From Natronolimnobius sp. AArcel1 (GTDB lineage: Archaea > Halobacteriota > Halobacteria > Halobacteriales > Natrialbaceae), in assembly GCF_011043775.1 (NCBI RefSeq), contig NZ_JAAKXY010000002.1, positions 124,001 through 188,000 of the forward strand: DNA of 64,000 nucleotides, in the 5' to 3' direction. Shown in pieces: positions 52,636 through 61,664 of this stretch; position 1 is the first letter of the stretch; each line of letters opens with the position of its first letter. The notes under the pieces were generated by a model. It had not been told where the DNA came from. It saw only the letters and a list, made by a program, of their open reading frames with translations, and made no database searches. The translations under genes were made by a program, and so were the position numbers.

Positions 52636-53228
52636 AAATGGGTGAGAGGAGTAAGCCCCCTTCTGTTCATCCCGGCATTTGGCTAAGCGTCCACGCCGTC
52701 CGCGGCCCGTGAGGGCCACGAGGTGTTCGGGCTACCACGGCGTGGACTTGCACCGGTGAGGATTCGCCGTTCCATCGATCCTTGGCCGTCCGCGTGTGAT
52801 CAGTCACGCCGACTGTGTTGGACGGCTCGCGCCGACTCACTCCCGCGCTCGTGCGTCAGAGACGCCTCGAGTCGCGCTTGTAGGTCATGACTCGTGGGGT
52901 TGAACCACGGTGTCGATCACACACGCATTGCGGTCCGGTGGACCGCGGCCCTCTGCGGGTTGACTCCCCGTCCTCTCGGTTGGGTTCGCACGCATCATTG
53001 GTCAGGCCAAGACGTGTCGTTTCTGTTCCAGAGCCAGTGGTCTCCCACTCCGGACTTGCGTCCGGTCACCTGCCCGAACAGGTGGGGGGACTTTCCTCGC
53101 GAGCGTGGCGCATCTCGAAGAGATGGGCCACGTTATGAGCGTTGCGCGTCCCGGAGGGACGGGCAACGGTAGTGTACGAACGTGTCGTCGCCCACACGTT
53201 CGCCGCGGCAGCCAGGCTCTCTCTCCCG
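52636..53228 (-). ncRNA. rnpB: RNase P RNA
   Basis: Read on the minus strand it contains the universal CR-I motif GAGGAAAGUCCCCCC (53084-53098) and the 3' terminal ACAGAAGGGGGCUUACUC (about 52649-52666), with about 420 nt of paired core between. Its 3' end CTCTCACCC pairs with GGGAGAGAG at about 53227-53219 (with one A.A mismatch) to form P1. A TATA-like ACTTATTCG at 53252-53260 is 25-30 bp before that point. The part between P1 and CR-I is unusually long and holds three separate hairpins. The total of about 590 nt exceeds the 300-480 nt usual for archaeal RNase P RNAs; the 5' limit is inferred, not measured. Confidence 0.88.
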
Positions 53229-53333
53229 GTAAATATAGTGGTTGAACGCGAATAAGTCCCCCGATTGTGTGGATGGTTTGACTCCCGAAACGAATGGAAG
53301 CGTTTTAGGACCGGCATTCCTATGTACTGTTGT

Positions 53334-53933
53334 ATGTCCCAGCGACAGGGCGTCGACCTCTCCTATGAAGACGGGGCGCGTGCGGTCGAACTCGCGCGTG
53401 AAGCCGTCGAATCTTACGTGGAACACGGGCAACGAGAACAACCAGGAAGCATGCGTGAGGCCTTTTACGAGCGCACGGGCGCGTTCGTTCGACTCGAGTC
53501 AACGCGCGGGCGGGGCAGCCTGCGCGGGTGTGCTGGTGGCTACCGCTCAGGCGACCAACTCGGTCACGTCATCGTCGACGCGGCAATCGAAGCCGCGAGC
53601 GAAGACTCCTGTGGCTCCGAAGTGAGCCCCTCCGAACTGCCAAACCTCACGGTTTCGGTCTGTACCGTCAGAAATGTCCTCCTCACGGACGATCCGTTGG
53701 CCGACCTCGAGGTCGGTACCCACGGCGTCGCCATCGACGGTGGCGAGGGCGGCTGGCTCTACCCGACGGTGCCAGTCGAGAACAACTGGAGCGCACGCGA
53801 GTACCTCGACCGCACCTGCCGGAAGGCAAAACTCGCGCCGGGGGCCTGGCAAGATGACGACGTTGTCGTCACGCTGTTCGAAGGACAGGTCTTCCGCGAG
53901 CGTGCGGCCGACGGCAGTATCGAAGAAGTCTAA
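53334..53933 (+). CDS. AMMECR1 family protein
   Basis: 199 residues from the ATG at 53334. Conserved segments are GAFVRLESTRGRGSLRGCAG and GVAIDGGEGGWLYPTVPVEN, followed by REYLDRTCRKAKL. AMMECR1-type proteins are universal in archaea; in eukaryotes and archaea they are linked to a regulatory or chemical step involving a Cys-bearing site, and the function is not settled. A TTTTAG box at about 53303 supports this leaderless start. Confidence 0.9.
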   Translation: MSQRQGVDLSYEDGARAVELAREAVESYVEHGQREQPGSMREAFYERTGAFVRLESTRGRGSLRGCAGGYRSGDQLGHVIVDAAIEAASEDSCGSEVSPSELPNLTVSVCTVRNVLLTDDPLADLEVGTHGVAIDGGEGGWLYPTVPVENNWSAREYLDRTCRKAKLAPGAWQDDDVVVTLFEGQVFRERAADGSIEEV

Positions 53934-54078
53934 CCAAAGTGGACGGCGGGCTGGGGGAGTCCGACTCAGTACAGGCGATCGATGGGGGCATCGGTCGTCG
54001 AAAGCACATGCGGTAGCGCAAACGGTGTTGGTGACACCGGTGTAGCAACAGGCTCGAGGAGCACCGTGAGAACTCGAG

Positions 54079-54333
54079 TCAGGAGTGTTCAGTGAGTTTC
54101 AATTGGAACAGATCCTCGAGCGCAGCGAAGACGGCGTGGACGACGACCCAAAGGACGAGGCCGTACAGGAGAACTAACAGAAAGAGCCCGAGCAGGCCAA
54201 CTGGACCAACGAGAGCTGAGATGAGTGCAGTGACGAAGATGGCGAAGACGCCGACACCGAACAATTGGAGCGTCAATCGATTCGCGATGTCGGTACGGGA
54301 TGGTCGTGTGTCCGATGGAGGGGCAGAGTCCAT
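54079..54333 (-). CDS. Small two-helix membrane protein
   Basis: 84 residues from the ATG at 54333. A short polar N-terminus is followed by two long hydrophobic helices (LFGVGVFAIFVTALISALVG and LGLFLLVLLYGLVLWVVVHA) and a short amphipathic end. A longer start at 54384 would overlap the upstream pncB gene; 54333 lies 25 bp below its stop, so this gene is probably in the same transcript. No family recognised. Confidence 0.72.
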   Translation of the reverse strand: MDSAPPSDTRPSRTDIANRLTLQLFGVGVFAIFVTALISALVGPVGLLGLFLLVLLYGLVLWVVVHAVFAALEDLFQLKLTEHS

Positions 54334-54358
54334 ATCGGATCGATTGAGTCCAAAGTGT

Positions 54359-55567
54359 TCAATCCGTTGATTCGTCGAATCCAACTACGTCGGCGTCGGC
54401 CAGACACCGCTCGGTCGCCTCTCCAAGGTCGAACTCTCGGACAATCTCTCCATCGCGGATGAGGGGCTCGAGCAACGCATCTCCATCCTCGGGTCCCTCG
54501 CGATCGGCTAACGAAACCTGATGGCCGCCGTCTGGTGTGCGATAGACCTCTTTGACGCCTGAGAGCTTGCCACGTTTGGAGATTGGCTCGCCATCGTCGC
54601 CGGACTGCGTCCGGCTGCTCGAGGGATCTTCCGATCCCTCGTTGATTTCGACAATATCGAGGCTGAAGTCGACCGATGGCGCACCGGTGATGTGACTGCC
54701 GACGCCAAAACCATCCGCAACATCGCGCAGTTCGCGGATCGACTCGGGTGTGAGCCCGCCGCTACAGAAGATATCAACGTCTTCGTGGCCGCGGGCGTCG
54801 AGTTCCCAGCGAACCTCTCGAGCGATGTGTCGGAAGTCGCCGCGCCGGGAACCGGTGGTGTCGATTCGGACGCCGTCTAACTCGTCGCCGAGCGTTTCAG
54901 CGGCCAGCAGGCTCTCGCTTTTCTCGTCCCAGAAGGTGTCGACGAGGGCGACTCGCGGCACGTCCTCGGCGACGGCCTCGTCGAACGCAGTCCACGCCTC
55001 GGCCTGATTCCCCTCTCCAAAACAGAACATGAGCGCGTGGGGCATCGTCCCGCCCGGGTCGCGCTCGAGGACCTCGCCCGCGGCGACGTGCGAAAAGCCA
55101 TCCAGTCCGGCGAGCAAGGCCGCGCGTTCGACCGTCGCGGCGATGGTCGGGTGGACGTGGCGCGCGCCGAACGACAGGACCTGCGAGTCGGGGGCAGCCA
55201 GTCGTGCCTCGAGTGCGGCGGTCGCGAAGCCACTCGGCTGTGAGAGAAAGCCAAGTAGCGAGGTCTCGAGTGCGGCAAAGTCGAGATACGAGCCCTCGAT
55301 GCGCATGACGGGGCCGCCGTCGAACAGTTGCCCGTCCGGCAGGGCGTCGATATCGACGTCGTAGCCCTCGAACAGCGTGGCCACGTCTGTGATACCCGTG
55401 AAAACCTCGAACTCCCCGGTTGGGAACTGATCGGCGGTCACTTCGGCGACTACATGGGGATTCCTCCCGGCGTGCTCGAGCGTTGTCCGGGTGCGCTCGA
55501 AGTAGGCGTCCGTCGCGCGCCCCTCAAGAATTGCCTCGTCAGGGACGGTATCGAACGGTGTTGACAT
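54359..55567 (-). CDS. pncB: Nicotinate phosphoribosyltransferase
   Basis: 402 residues. The PRTase fold with TDAYFERTRTTLEHAGRNP (nicotinate-binding N-terminus), SFGARHVHPTIAATVERAAL, MFCFGEGNQAEAWTAFDEAV, VDTFWDEKSESLLAAETLGD, IDTTGSRRGDF and FCSGGLTPESI identifies the archaeal NAPRTase family. It makes nicotinate mononucleotide for NAD salvage. The last exon-like tail is acidic. It fits with nadE at 4.8 kb and the nicotinamidase-like gene at 59 kb. Confidence 0.92.
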   Translation of the reverse strand: MSTPFDTVPDEAILEGRATDAYFERTRTTLEHAGRNPHVVAEVTADQFPTGEFEVFTGITDVATLFEGYDVDIDALPDGQLFDGGPVMRIEGSYLDFAALETSLLGFLSQPSGFATAALEARLAAPDSQVLSFGARHVHPTIAATVERAALLAGLDGFSHVAAGEVLERDPGGTMPHALMFCFGEGNQAEAWTAFDEAVAEDVPRVALVDTFWDEKSESLLAAETLGDELDGVRIDTTGSRRGDFRHIAREVRWELDARGHEDVDIFCSGGLTPESIRELRDVADGFGVGSHITGAPSVDFSLDIVEINEGSEDPSSSRTQSGDDGEPISKRGKLSGVKEVYRTPDGGHQVSLADREGPEDGDALLEPLIRDGEIVREFDLGEATERCLADADVVGFDESTD

Positions 55568-55597
55568 ACGGGCGACTTTCCGCCTGACGCAAAAAAG

Positions 55598-57127
55598 CTA
55601 CCCGTCTGCCATCGGCGACGCCATCGAGGGTGCAGCCGTCGCCGGGGCAGCCGATGGGGAACTGTGACTGCCAGCGAGCGCGGATGGGGCCGCCGAGTCG
55701 CTGGCGTGAATCCCTTCGAGGTCATCGACGGTCGGTGCGCCGACGATTGTGACGGTGTCGCCGCTGACAGCAAGCCGGTACGCGCCCGCGAAGGCATCGC
55801 CGTCTGCGATTCGATACGTCTCGCCGGTTGCGTCGTCGACCTGCTCGGCGTCGTTGGTCTCGAGCACAGTCCGGTAGGCGTCGGCGAAGTCCTCGGCATC
55901 CGCGGGGCGCTCCCAGGCGAGTTCCCAGACGTGGCCAGTTCGATTCTCGTTGTCGGCGTCGTGATACACCTGGAACGTGTCGCCGGCCCAGCCGTCGGTT
56001 GCTGGAGCCGAATAGTTGTACGGCGACAGCGTCGTTGCACCCGCTGTCAGCGGGCGGTCAATCGCGCCGTTCGTCCAGAGCGCGCCAAAGAGCGTCGCCT
56101 CGCCGACCGTCTCGTTCTCGAGCAGTTCGTCGCCGACCGTCACTGGCTCCCAGTCGTCACTCGAGCGATCCGGAATCGTCACGTCGACTGGCTCATCGTC
56201 GGGGTAGCGGTCGGGATGGATCACCTGCGAGGTGCTCGCTGGTCGGTCGTCGTAGGCACGGTCGACGGCGCTCCAGTCGGAGTCGCGGTCGTGAAGCGCC
56301 TCGACGAACGCCGGCCCCTCGGAGTAGGGCGCGTAGATTGAGAGGAACAATCCGACGTTGAACGGCTGGCCTGAAAGTTCGTCTGCCGTTTCGGCGTCGT
56401 CAGCGTCGGCAGGGTCGTCCACTGTGTCGACTTCTTCGACCTCGTCGTCCGCCTCGAGTTCGGACTCGGCTGGCCCAGCAGGGTCGGGAAGACACTGCCA
56501 GTCGTCGTCACAGCGCTCGGCGTACAGGTACGGGAGATAGTTCGCCTCGCCTTCGATCAGGCTCGTCTCCGCGCGCTGGGCGTCGAGCGTCTCACCGGTG
56601 CGCTCGAGGCCAAAGTGCTGATCCTGCAGTGCGTGGACGAGTTCGTGGACGAGCGTATCGCGGTTGATGCGAATCTCGTCAGTGTCGTCGGTGACGATGA
56701 CGATGCGGTCGCTGGTGTAGTAACCCTGTACCGCGCCGCCATAGAGTGCATCACGTGCCTCATTCACATCTGTCTCGCCGTCAATGATGAACAGCCCCCG
56801 CCAGAGTTCGTTCTCGACTGCCGAGGCCGCTGGGCTCTCGCCGCGCTGGGTACGATACTCGCTTCTGTCGATCACCTCGAGGTCGACGTCGTGATCGAAC
56901 TGCAGGCCACGGATGACTTCGATCCGCGCCATGGCCCGGTACTTGACGGCCTCGAGTTCGGATTCGGTCAGCCCCTCGCTGCCGTCGAACTCGAAGACGT
57001 CATCGTATGCGTAGTGGCCGATCTGGCCCGGTTCGCGGTCGTCGTCGAACTCATCGAGTGCGCCGGGGACCGAACAGCCAGCGAGAACGACGAGCAAGAC
57101 AACGGCAGCGAGTTTGACGCGGGCCAT
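55598..57127 (-). CDS. Hvo_1808 family surface protein (lipoprotein form)
   Basis: 509 residues from the ATG at 57127, where a short signal MARVKLAAVVLLVVLAGCSV has a lipobox Cys18. The body resembles a zinc peptidase: VHELVHALQDQHFGLERT holds an HELVH site, and RAETSLIEGEANYLPYLYAE follows. A long Asp/Glu insertion lies at about 215-255. It is a paralogue of the next gene. Such surface proteins are known only as Hvo_1808 family; protease activity is an inference. Confidence 0.88.
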   Translation of the reverse strand: MARVKLAAVVLLVVLAGCSVPGALDEFDDDREPGQIGHYAYDDVFEFDGSEGLTESELEAVKYRAMARIEVIRGLQFDHDVDLEVIDRSEYRTQRGESPAASAVENELWRGLFIIDGETDVNEARDALYGGAVQGYYTSDRIVIVTDDTDEIRINRDTLVHELVHALQDQHFGLERTGETLDAQRAETSLIEGEANYLPYLYAERCDDDWQCLPDPAGPAESELEADDEVEEVDTVDDPADADDAETADELSGQPFNVGLFLSIYAPYSEGPAFVEALHDRDSDWSAVDRAYDDRPASTSQVIHPDRYPDDEPVDVTIPDRSSDDWEPVTVGDELLENETVGEATLFGALWTNGAIDRPLTAGATTLSPYNYSAPATDGWAGDTFQVYHDADNENRTGHVWELAWERPADAEDFADAYRTVLETNDAEQVDDATGETYRIADGDAFAGAYRLAVSGDTVTIVGAPTVDDLEGIHASDSAAPSALAGSHSSPSAAPATAAPSMASPMADG

Positions 57128-57205
57128 ATCAGACGCATTCGAGGGACGGCGCAAAGGTGCATCGCTCCGACGGCTGGCGAAGACGCATGGTGCGTGTGAA
57201 AAATA

Positions 57206-58831
57206 TTAGCGGCGCTTGTCTGCGGCAAACCGGCCGCTAGCGGCGGCGAGGCCGACGACGGCAGGCGCACTCAGCCCGGCTGTGGCCGTGTCCGCGTCCG
57301 CGTCCTCGGGTGCAGCGCCATCCTCAATCTCCTCGAGTGCATCGACCGACGGCGCGCGGACGATAGTCACCGTTTCGCCGTCACCGTCGTCGCTGTGCTC
57401 GAGGTAGTACGCGCCGGGATAGGCGTCGGTGTCGATTTCGTAGGTGTGTTCGCGATCATCGACGGGTTCTGCGTCGTAGCCCTCGAGCAGTTCGAGGTAG
57501 CCCTCGTGGAACTGTGCGGCGTCCTCACTCGAGGTCCACTGGGTTTCCCAGACGGAACCGGTGTGGGAAACGGCGTCGGCTGGGTCGTCAGCCGCGAGTC
57601 CGTCGTCGCTGACGTAGGTCACGAGCTCGTCGCCGGCCCAGCCATCGGTCACGTCGTGGTCGTACTCGATGCTGGGGTCAGTCCCAATGAGCGACAACTC
57701 ACCGATTACGGTGGGTTCGCCATCCTCGAGTGCGCCAGCACCGAACATCGCGACCATGCCTGCCTCGCCGACGGTTTCGTTCGCCACCGCGCCGTTGACC
57801 TCGAGTTGTTGCCAGTCGTCACTCGAGCGGTCATCAACGGCGATATCGGCTGGCTCGCGCTCGTCGCCGGGGCGGATCACTTCGGAACTGCTCGTAGGCG
57901 GGTCGTCGTAGGCCGCGTCGACGGCATCCCAGTCGTTCTGGTCTAAAAGGTACTCAACGTAGTCTGGGCCGTCCTCGTAGGGCTGGAACACTGCAAGGTA
58001 GACGCCCCAGTTCGGATCGAGCGGCTCCTCAGAGTCGGTGGTTGCCGGAAGACAAGCCCATTCATCCGCACAGCGCTGTTCGTACTCGCGTTCGACCCAG
58101 ACGGCGTCGCCTTCGATGAGCCCATTTTTCGCGTTGTCTTGATCGACCGTCTCCCGGTCAAATGTCGAGAGGTCGAAGTGCTGGTCCTGCAGCGCATGAA
58201 GCAGTTCATGCCCGAGGATTACTTCATCGAGTTCGGGTGTCTCCGGGTTGTCGGAGACGATGACGACCTCGTCGGTTTCGGGGTCGTAGTAGCCCCCGAC
58301 AGTGCCACCGTACATCGCTTCGACAGCGTCGACGGCGTCGTCGTCACGTTCGACCATAAAGAGCGTCTCGTAGTTGGCGTTTTCCTGTATCCGTTCATCG
58401 TCGGTGACGTCGACGAACAGATCGTCATTGTCCTCCTGGAACTCCTCGCGGGAGATCACATCGACCGGAACATCGTCCTCGAACGGCAGGTCACGGATCA
58501 CCTCGACACGAGCCATCGAGCGATAAATCACTGACTCGAGGTCGGCTTCGTCGACGACAGCGTCGTCCTGATCGTCGACGGCGAGGGAATCATCGTACCA
58601 GTAGCCTTCGACGTAGCCAATCGTCTCAGTGGTCGTGGCGTTGTCGGGGCGGTCATCTGGCGGGTGTTCGGAGGCGGAGTCGTCGGACGTCGACTCGGCA
58701 TCGGACTCGCTGTCGGGGGTTGGCCCATCAGATAACAAGCCAGGAACCATGCCGGCTGTGGCCACGACGAGAACGGAGAGCACGATGACGGCAACGAGGA
58801 CGCCGAGAAGACGGGTGCGCGTCTGAGTCAT
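57206..58831 (-). CDS. Hvo_1808 family surface protein (membrane-anchored form)
   Basis: 541 residues from the ATG at 58831. An N-terminal membrane segment (LLGVLVAVIVLSVLVVATAG) is followed by an acidic linker. The body aligns throughout with the neighbouring paralogue: LGHELLHALQDQHFDLSTFD (HELLH), then AKNGLIEGDAVWVEREYEQR. The C-terminus ends in a hydrophobic Ala/Gly helix and a basic tail (ASGRFAADKRR), as in surface proteins processed by sortase-like archaeosortases. Tandem duplication of one ancestral gene is likely. Confidence 0.88.
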   Translation of the reverse strand: MTQTRTRLLGVLVAVIVLSVLVVATAGMVPGLLSDGPTPDSESDAESTSDDSASEHPPDDRPDNATTTETIGYVEGYWYDDSLAVDDQDDAVVDEADLESVIYRSMARVEVIRDLPFEDDVPVDVISREEFQEDNDDLFVDVTDDERIQENANYETLFMVERDDDAVDAVEAMYGGTVGGYYDPETDEVVIVSDNPETPELDEVILGHELLHALQDQHFDLSTFDRETVDQDNAKNGLIEGDAVWVEREYEQRCADEWACLPATTDSEEPLDPNWGVYLAVFQPYEDGPDYVEYLLDQNDWDAVDAAYDDPPTSSSEVIRPGDEREPADIAVDDRSSDDWQQLEVNGAVANETVGEAGMVAMFGAGALEDGEPTVIGELSLIGTDPSIEYDHDVTDGWAGDELVTYVSDDGLAADDPADAVSHTGSVWETQWTSSEDAAQFHEGYLELLEGYDAEPVDDREHTYEIDTDAYPGAYYLEHSDDGDGETVTIVRAPSVDALEEIEDGAAPEDADADTATAGLSAPAVVGLAAASGRFAADKRR

Positions 58832-58968
58832 TCGAACTGAACAGTATCGCGTACGAAAGCGGGCGCAAAAAGACCGCCGGTCGAACGGCAAGCGGCGCAG
58901 TCTGGTAGTGACCGGCGAGCACAGCCGCCGTCGCGAACGTTTTCAGGCCCGCTTTCGTATCCTCGCGT

Positions 58969-59556
58969 ATGGCACTCGAGCTCGAACCGGATCGAACCGC
59001 GGTCGTCGTCGTCGACATGCAAAACGGCTTCTGTCATCCAGACGGGGCGCTGTACGCACCGGGCAGCGAGGACGTCATCGAGCCAATCGGCGAGTTCGTC
59101 GCACAGGCAAGCGAGGCGGGCGCATCCGTCGTCTACACGCGCGACGTCCACCCGCCCGAGCAGTTTGAGGACGCCTACTACTACGACGAGTTCGAACAGT
59201 GGGGCGAACACGTCCTCGAGGGCTCGTGGGAAGCCGAGGTCGTCGAGGAACTGCCAGTCGACGATGCTGATCACGTCGTCGAAAAACACACCTACGACGC
59301 GTTCCAGAAGACCGAACTCGAGGGCTGGTTGCGCGCTCGAGGCATCCGCGATCTCCTGTTCTGTGGCACGCTCGCGAACGTCTGCGTGCTCCACAGCGCG
59401 GGCAGCGCCGGTCTCCGCGATTTCCGCCCGCTGTTGCTCGAGGACTGTATCGGCGCTATCGAGGACGAGCACCACGAGTACGCCCTCGAGCACGCAGACT
59501 GGCTGTTCGGCGAGGTCATCGACAGTAGCGAGGTAGCGTTCGTCGACGGCGAATAG
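58969..59556 (+). CDS. pncA: Isochorismatase-fold cysteine hydrolase, probable nicotinamidase
   Basis: 195 residues. Asp in VVVDMQNGFCHPDGAL, Lys in VVEKHTYDAF and catalytic Cys in GTLANVCVLHSAGSA form the triad. The length and metal ligands (Asp/His in YTRDVHPPE) fit nicotinamidase; isochorismatase or another amide hydrolase cannot be ruled out. It would convert nicotinamide to nicotinate for the nearby pncB product. Confidence 0.82.
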   Translation: MALELEPDRTAVVVVDMQNGFCHPDGALYAPGSEDVIEPIGEFVAQASEAGASVVYTRDVHPPEQFEDAYYYDEFEQWGEHVLEGSWEAEVVEELPVDDADHVVEKHTYDAFQKTELEGWLRARGIRDLLFCGTLANVCVLHSAGSAGLRDFRPLLLEDCIGAIEDEHHEYALEHADWLFGEVIDSSEVAFVDGE

Positions 59557-59792
59557 TCGGACACTTTCGAGGGTCACCCACGCCGAGGTCGGTGGTACAA
59601 AACAACACAAACTGGCAGCGGAGACGAAACAGAGGCCCTGATTGGCTGAGAAAATTGACGCTCTGGGTTGGATATGAATAGTTTGCATCGAAAATCATTA
59701 AGTAATCTATTGTCGTAGATACTGGTGCGCGGTAGCAATAGCCACGCTACTGAGTATGACAACCCGTTCTGCGGGGAGTCGGGGGAGAACCA

Positions 59793-60206
59793 ATGGCGAC
59801 ACAACAGCAACCGTACGACGAGACGGTGACAGACATCGAGGAAACGTTCGGGATCATGCCAGGGTATCTGGACGCGGTCCCGGAGGAGGCCTTACAAAAT
59901 GAGTAGCCGAACCTGAAGCGGTTCCTCTTCGGCGACAGCGCAATCGATCCGAAGACCCGCGAACTGGTTGGGCTTGCAGTGGCCGCAGCAATCGGCTGTG
60001 AGTACTGCAGACACTTCCACAAAGGCGCGGCCCAACTCCACGGCGCAACCGAGGCTGAACTCGCGGAACTCTCGTTCCTCGCGAGTTACACACCACGCTA
60101 CAGCGCCCTCATCCAGGCACAGGACTACGATCTCGAGGTCTTCAAAGACGAAACCGAACAGATCGCGACCCACCTGCAATCGCAGTCGGCCGCAGGCGAC
60201 GACTAA
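59793..60206 (+). pseudogene. Carboxymuconolactone decarboxylase-family gene with in-frame TAG
   Basis: 138 codons from ATG 59793 to TAA 60204-60206, interrupted by TAG at 59904-59906. The flanks read EEALQNE (stop) PNLKRFLFGDS, in a position where relatives carry Trp, so a TGG-to-TAG change is likely. The downstream part is intact and has the CEYCRHFHK redox/active site of the AhpD/CMD family. Translation could restart inside it (for example at 59979), but that would lose the first helices. No other damage is seen, so the change is recent or the stop is readable. Confidence 0.8.
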
Positions 60207-60219
60207 TCACGTGACCACC

Positions 60220-60393
60220 ATGTCGAAGGCACACAAACTCGATTGTGAATCGGTCTCGGACACCTGCCGATTCATTATTCAATCGGAAAACGAAACGGAA
60301 GCGATCGAACTGGCACAGAAACACATGCGAGAGTCCCACGATCAGGACCTCACCGAGGACGAACTCCAACAGGACCATCTCCAGATCGTCTAA
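60220..60393 (+). CDS. DUF1059 family small protein
   Basis: 57 residues. Its sequence (KLDCESVSDTCRFIIQSENE, ELAQKHMRESHDQDLTEDEL) matches the DUF1059 family, small predicted metal-binding proteins with a Cys pair and His. It follows the broken CMD-family gene by 13 bp and is probably co-transcribed with it. Stop at 60391-60393. Confidence 0.85.
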   Translation: MSKAHKLDCESVSDTCRFIIQSENETEAIELAQKHMRESHDQDLTEDELQQDHLQIV

Positions 60394-60560
60394 GGTGGAC
60401 AGACTCGAGGCGGGGCAACTGGAGCCAAAGAGTCACAGGGGCACTCGACCGCTTCACTCGAGTCCGTTCTCGGTTCCGCTCGCGCAGTCACTCACTGGAT
60501 GGATGGGCGAACCGGAAGACGAGGAAGGAGGACTTTTATCGATCCATTCGAAGAGATAGC

Positions 60561-60599
60561 TATGACAGTCCTCGCAGTGGTAGGTGGTGAGCGTCGATG
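60561..60599 (+). CDS. 12-codon leader ORF
   Basis: ATG at 60561 to TGA at 60597-60599, reading MTVLAVVGGERR. A TTTTATC box at about 60535 puts transcription start near this ATG. The stop overlaps the next ATG (ATGA), so translation of the downstream gene is probably coupled to it. It may be a leader peptide or a decayed gene start. Confidence 0.4.
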
Positions 60600-60764
60600 A
60601 ACGAACGCCGCCTGCAGTTGATGTACGTTATCGGTATGATCCTCTCAGGCGCGGCCCTGGTTTCAGCCGCTATGGCCGGCGATACGCTGTTTGCGATCAC
60701 GTTCGGGTTCATTATCGTCTATCTTGTGATCCGCTACTGGATGGTCTCGTCCGGTAAATTCTAG
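60597..60764 (+). CDS. 55-residue membrane protein
   Basis: ATG 60597, TAG 60762-60764. It reads MNERRLQLMYVIGMILSGAA, with two hydrophobic segments (residues about 8-27 and 30-48, IVYLVIRYWMVSSGKF at the end). The ATGA overlap with the leader ORF supports translation. Not recognised. Confidence 0.65.
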   Translation: MNERRLQLMYVIGMILSGAALVSAAMAGDTLFAITFGFIIVYLVIRYWMVSSGKF

Positions 60765-60858
60765 GGGCCTCTTGGACTCTCGACACTGACGCGAGCCTGT
60801 ATATATCGTGAACGAATACAGGGCAAGATGTATAACCCATGTGAACGTTCCACATTGT

Positions 60859-61035
60859 ATGGACCCTGCGTCGGTTCCGCCACTTCCCGACTATATCGAA
60901 CTCGTGATCTATAGCTACTTGCTGGTCGTTGCGGCGATTGGCTGTTTCCTCTATAGTCGACTCTGGCGCAGCGCTCGAGACACGGAGTCGTCGACAACTC
61001 AAGGCGACGGCTCGCAGACGAACTCACAGCTGTAG
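60859..61035 (+). CDS. 58-residue single-span membrane protein
   Basis: ATG 60859, stop 61033-61035. A short N-terminus (MDPASVPPLPDYIELVIYSY) leads into one membrane helix and a Ser/Thr/Gln-rich C-terminal tail. A TGTATAACC box about 25-30 bp upstream supports this leaderless start. Function unknown. Confidence 0.7.
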   Translation: MDPASVPPLPDYIELVIYSYLLVVAAIGCFLYSRLWRSARDTESSTTQGDGSQTNSQL

Positions 61036-61061
61036 GCCCAAGAGCCGCCCGAAAAGATCAC

Positions 61062-61664
61062 TCACGTCGAGGGAGTCAGTTCGTCCCACGACCGAACCTC
61101 GCCACCGTACTCATCGACGAGCGCGGCGGCGTCATCCTCATCGGCAAAGGGGAGCAAATCCTCGCCCATTGCGCCTTCGATGTCGCTGTCAACGACGTAG
61201 GTGAGAGTCGTCGCGTCCGCGAACGCCGCCGCCTCGACGTGACTCGAGACGTACGTCGTCCCCTCGCGCTCGAGGAGGTCGTACTCGACGCTCGAGTAGT
61301 CGGTGACGAACGCGTCCCGAAGCTCCCAGCCGCGCTGGACGCGTTCATCGTGGTAGACGAGCAGTTCAGCGAGGCTGTCGAACCACGCCGGCCCGTCGCG
61401 GTCCTCGGGTTCGCCGTCGGCGTAGAACAGCTGACCGGCAGGGCCGTAGTGCTCTTCAATCACCATGCCGCAGACGTCACAGGACTGACCATCATCCAAC
61501 GAGAGCGGATCGGCAGGATGCTCCTCGGCAGTCTCATCCTCAAGACAGCCCGCGAGCGAGACGGCCGCGACGCCGCCGAGTCCGACCAGTACCCGCCGCC
61601 TCGAGTGCGTGTGACTGCACGGAGCAGCCTTATTGCGCGATCCGCAATCGGTGTGGCGGATCAT
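61062..61664 (-). CDS. nosL: NosL family copper-binding lipoprotein
   Basis: 200 residues. RRR at 22-24 and the lipobox LAGC (Cys40) mark an exported lipoprotein. The NosL signature CDVCGMVI (Cys62, Cys65, Met67) with the later AWFDSLAELLVYHD segment is the Cu(I) site. NosL delivers copper to nitrous oxide reductase NosZ. Its start overlaps the nosY stop (ATGA). Confidence 0.92.
   Translation of the reverse strand: MIRHTDCGSRNKAAPCSHTHSRRRVLVGLGGVAAVSLAGCLEDETAEEHPADPLSLDDGQSCDVCGMVIEEHYGPAGQLFYADGEPEDRDGPAWFDSLAELLVYHDERVQRGWELRDAFVTDYSSVEYDLLEREGTTYVSSHVEAAAFADATTLTYVVDSDIEGAMGEDLLPFADEDDAAALVDEYGGEVRSWDELTPST

Noticed and set aside
57206-57280. Typical PGF-CTERM signal on the Hvo_1808 paralogue
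   Set aside because: The C-terminus is a hydrophobic Ala/Gly helix with a basic end but lacks the Pro-Gly-Phe motif, so I only describe it as sorting-like.
59904-59906. Pyrrolysine (TAG) recoding
   Set aside because: No pylT or pylS-like gene is seen here, and Pyl occurs in methanogens; the position is Trp in relatives, not Lys or a catalytic residue.
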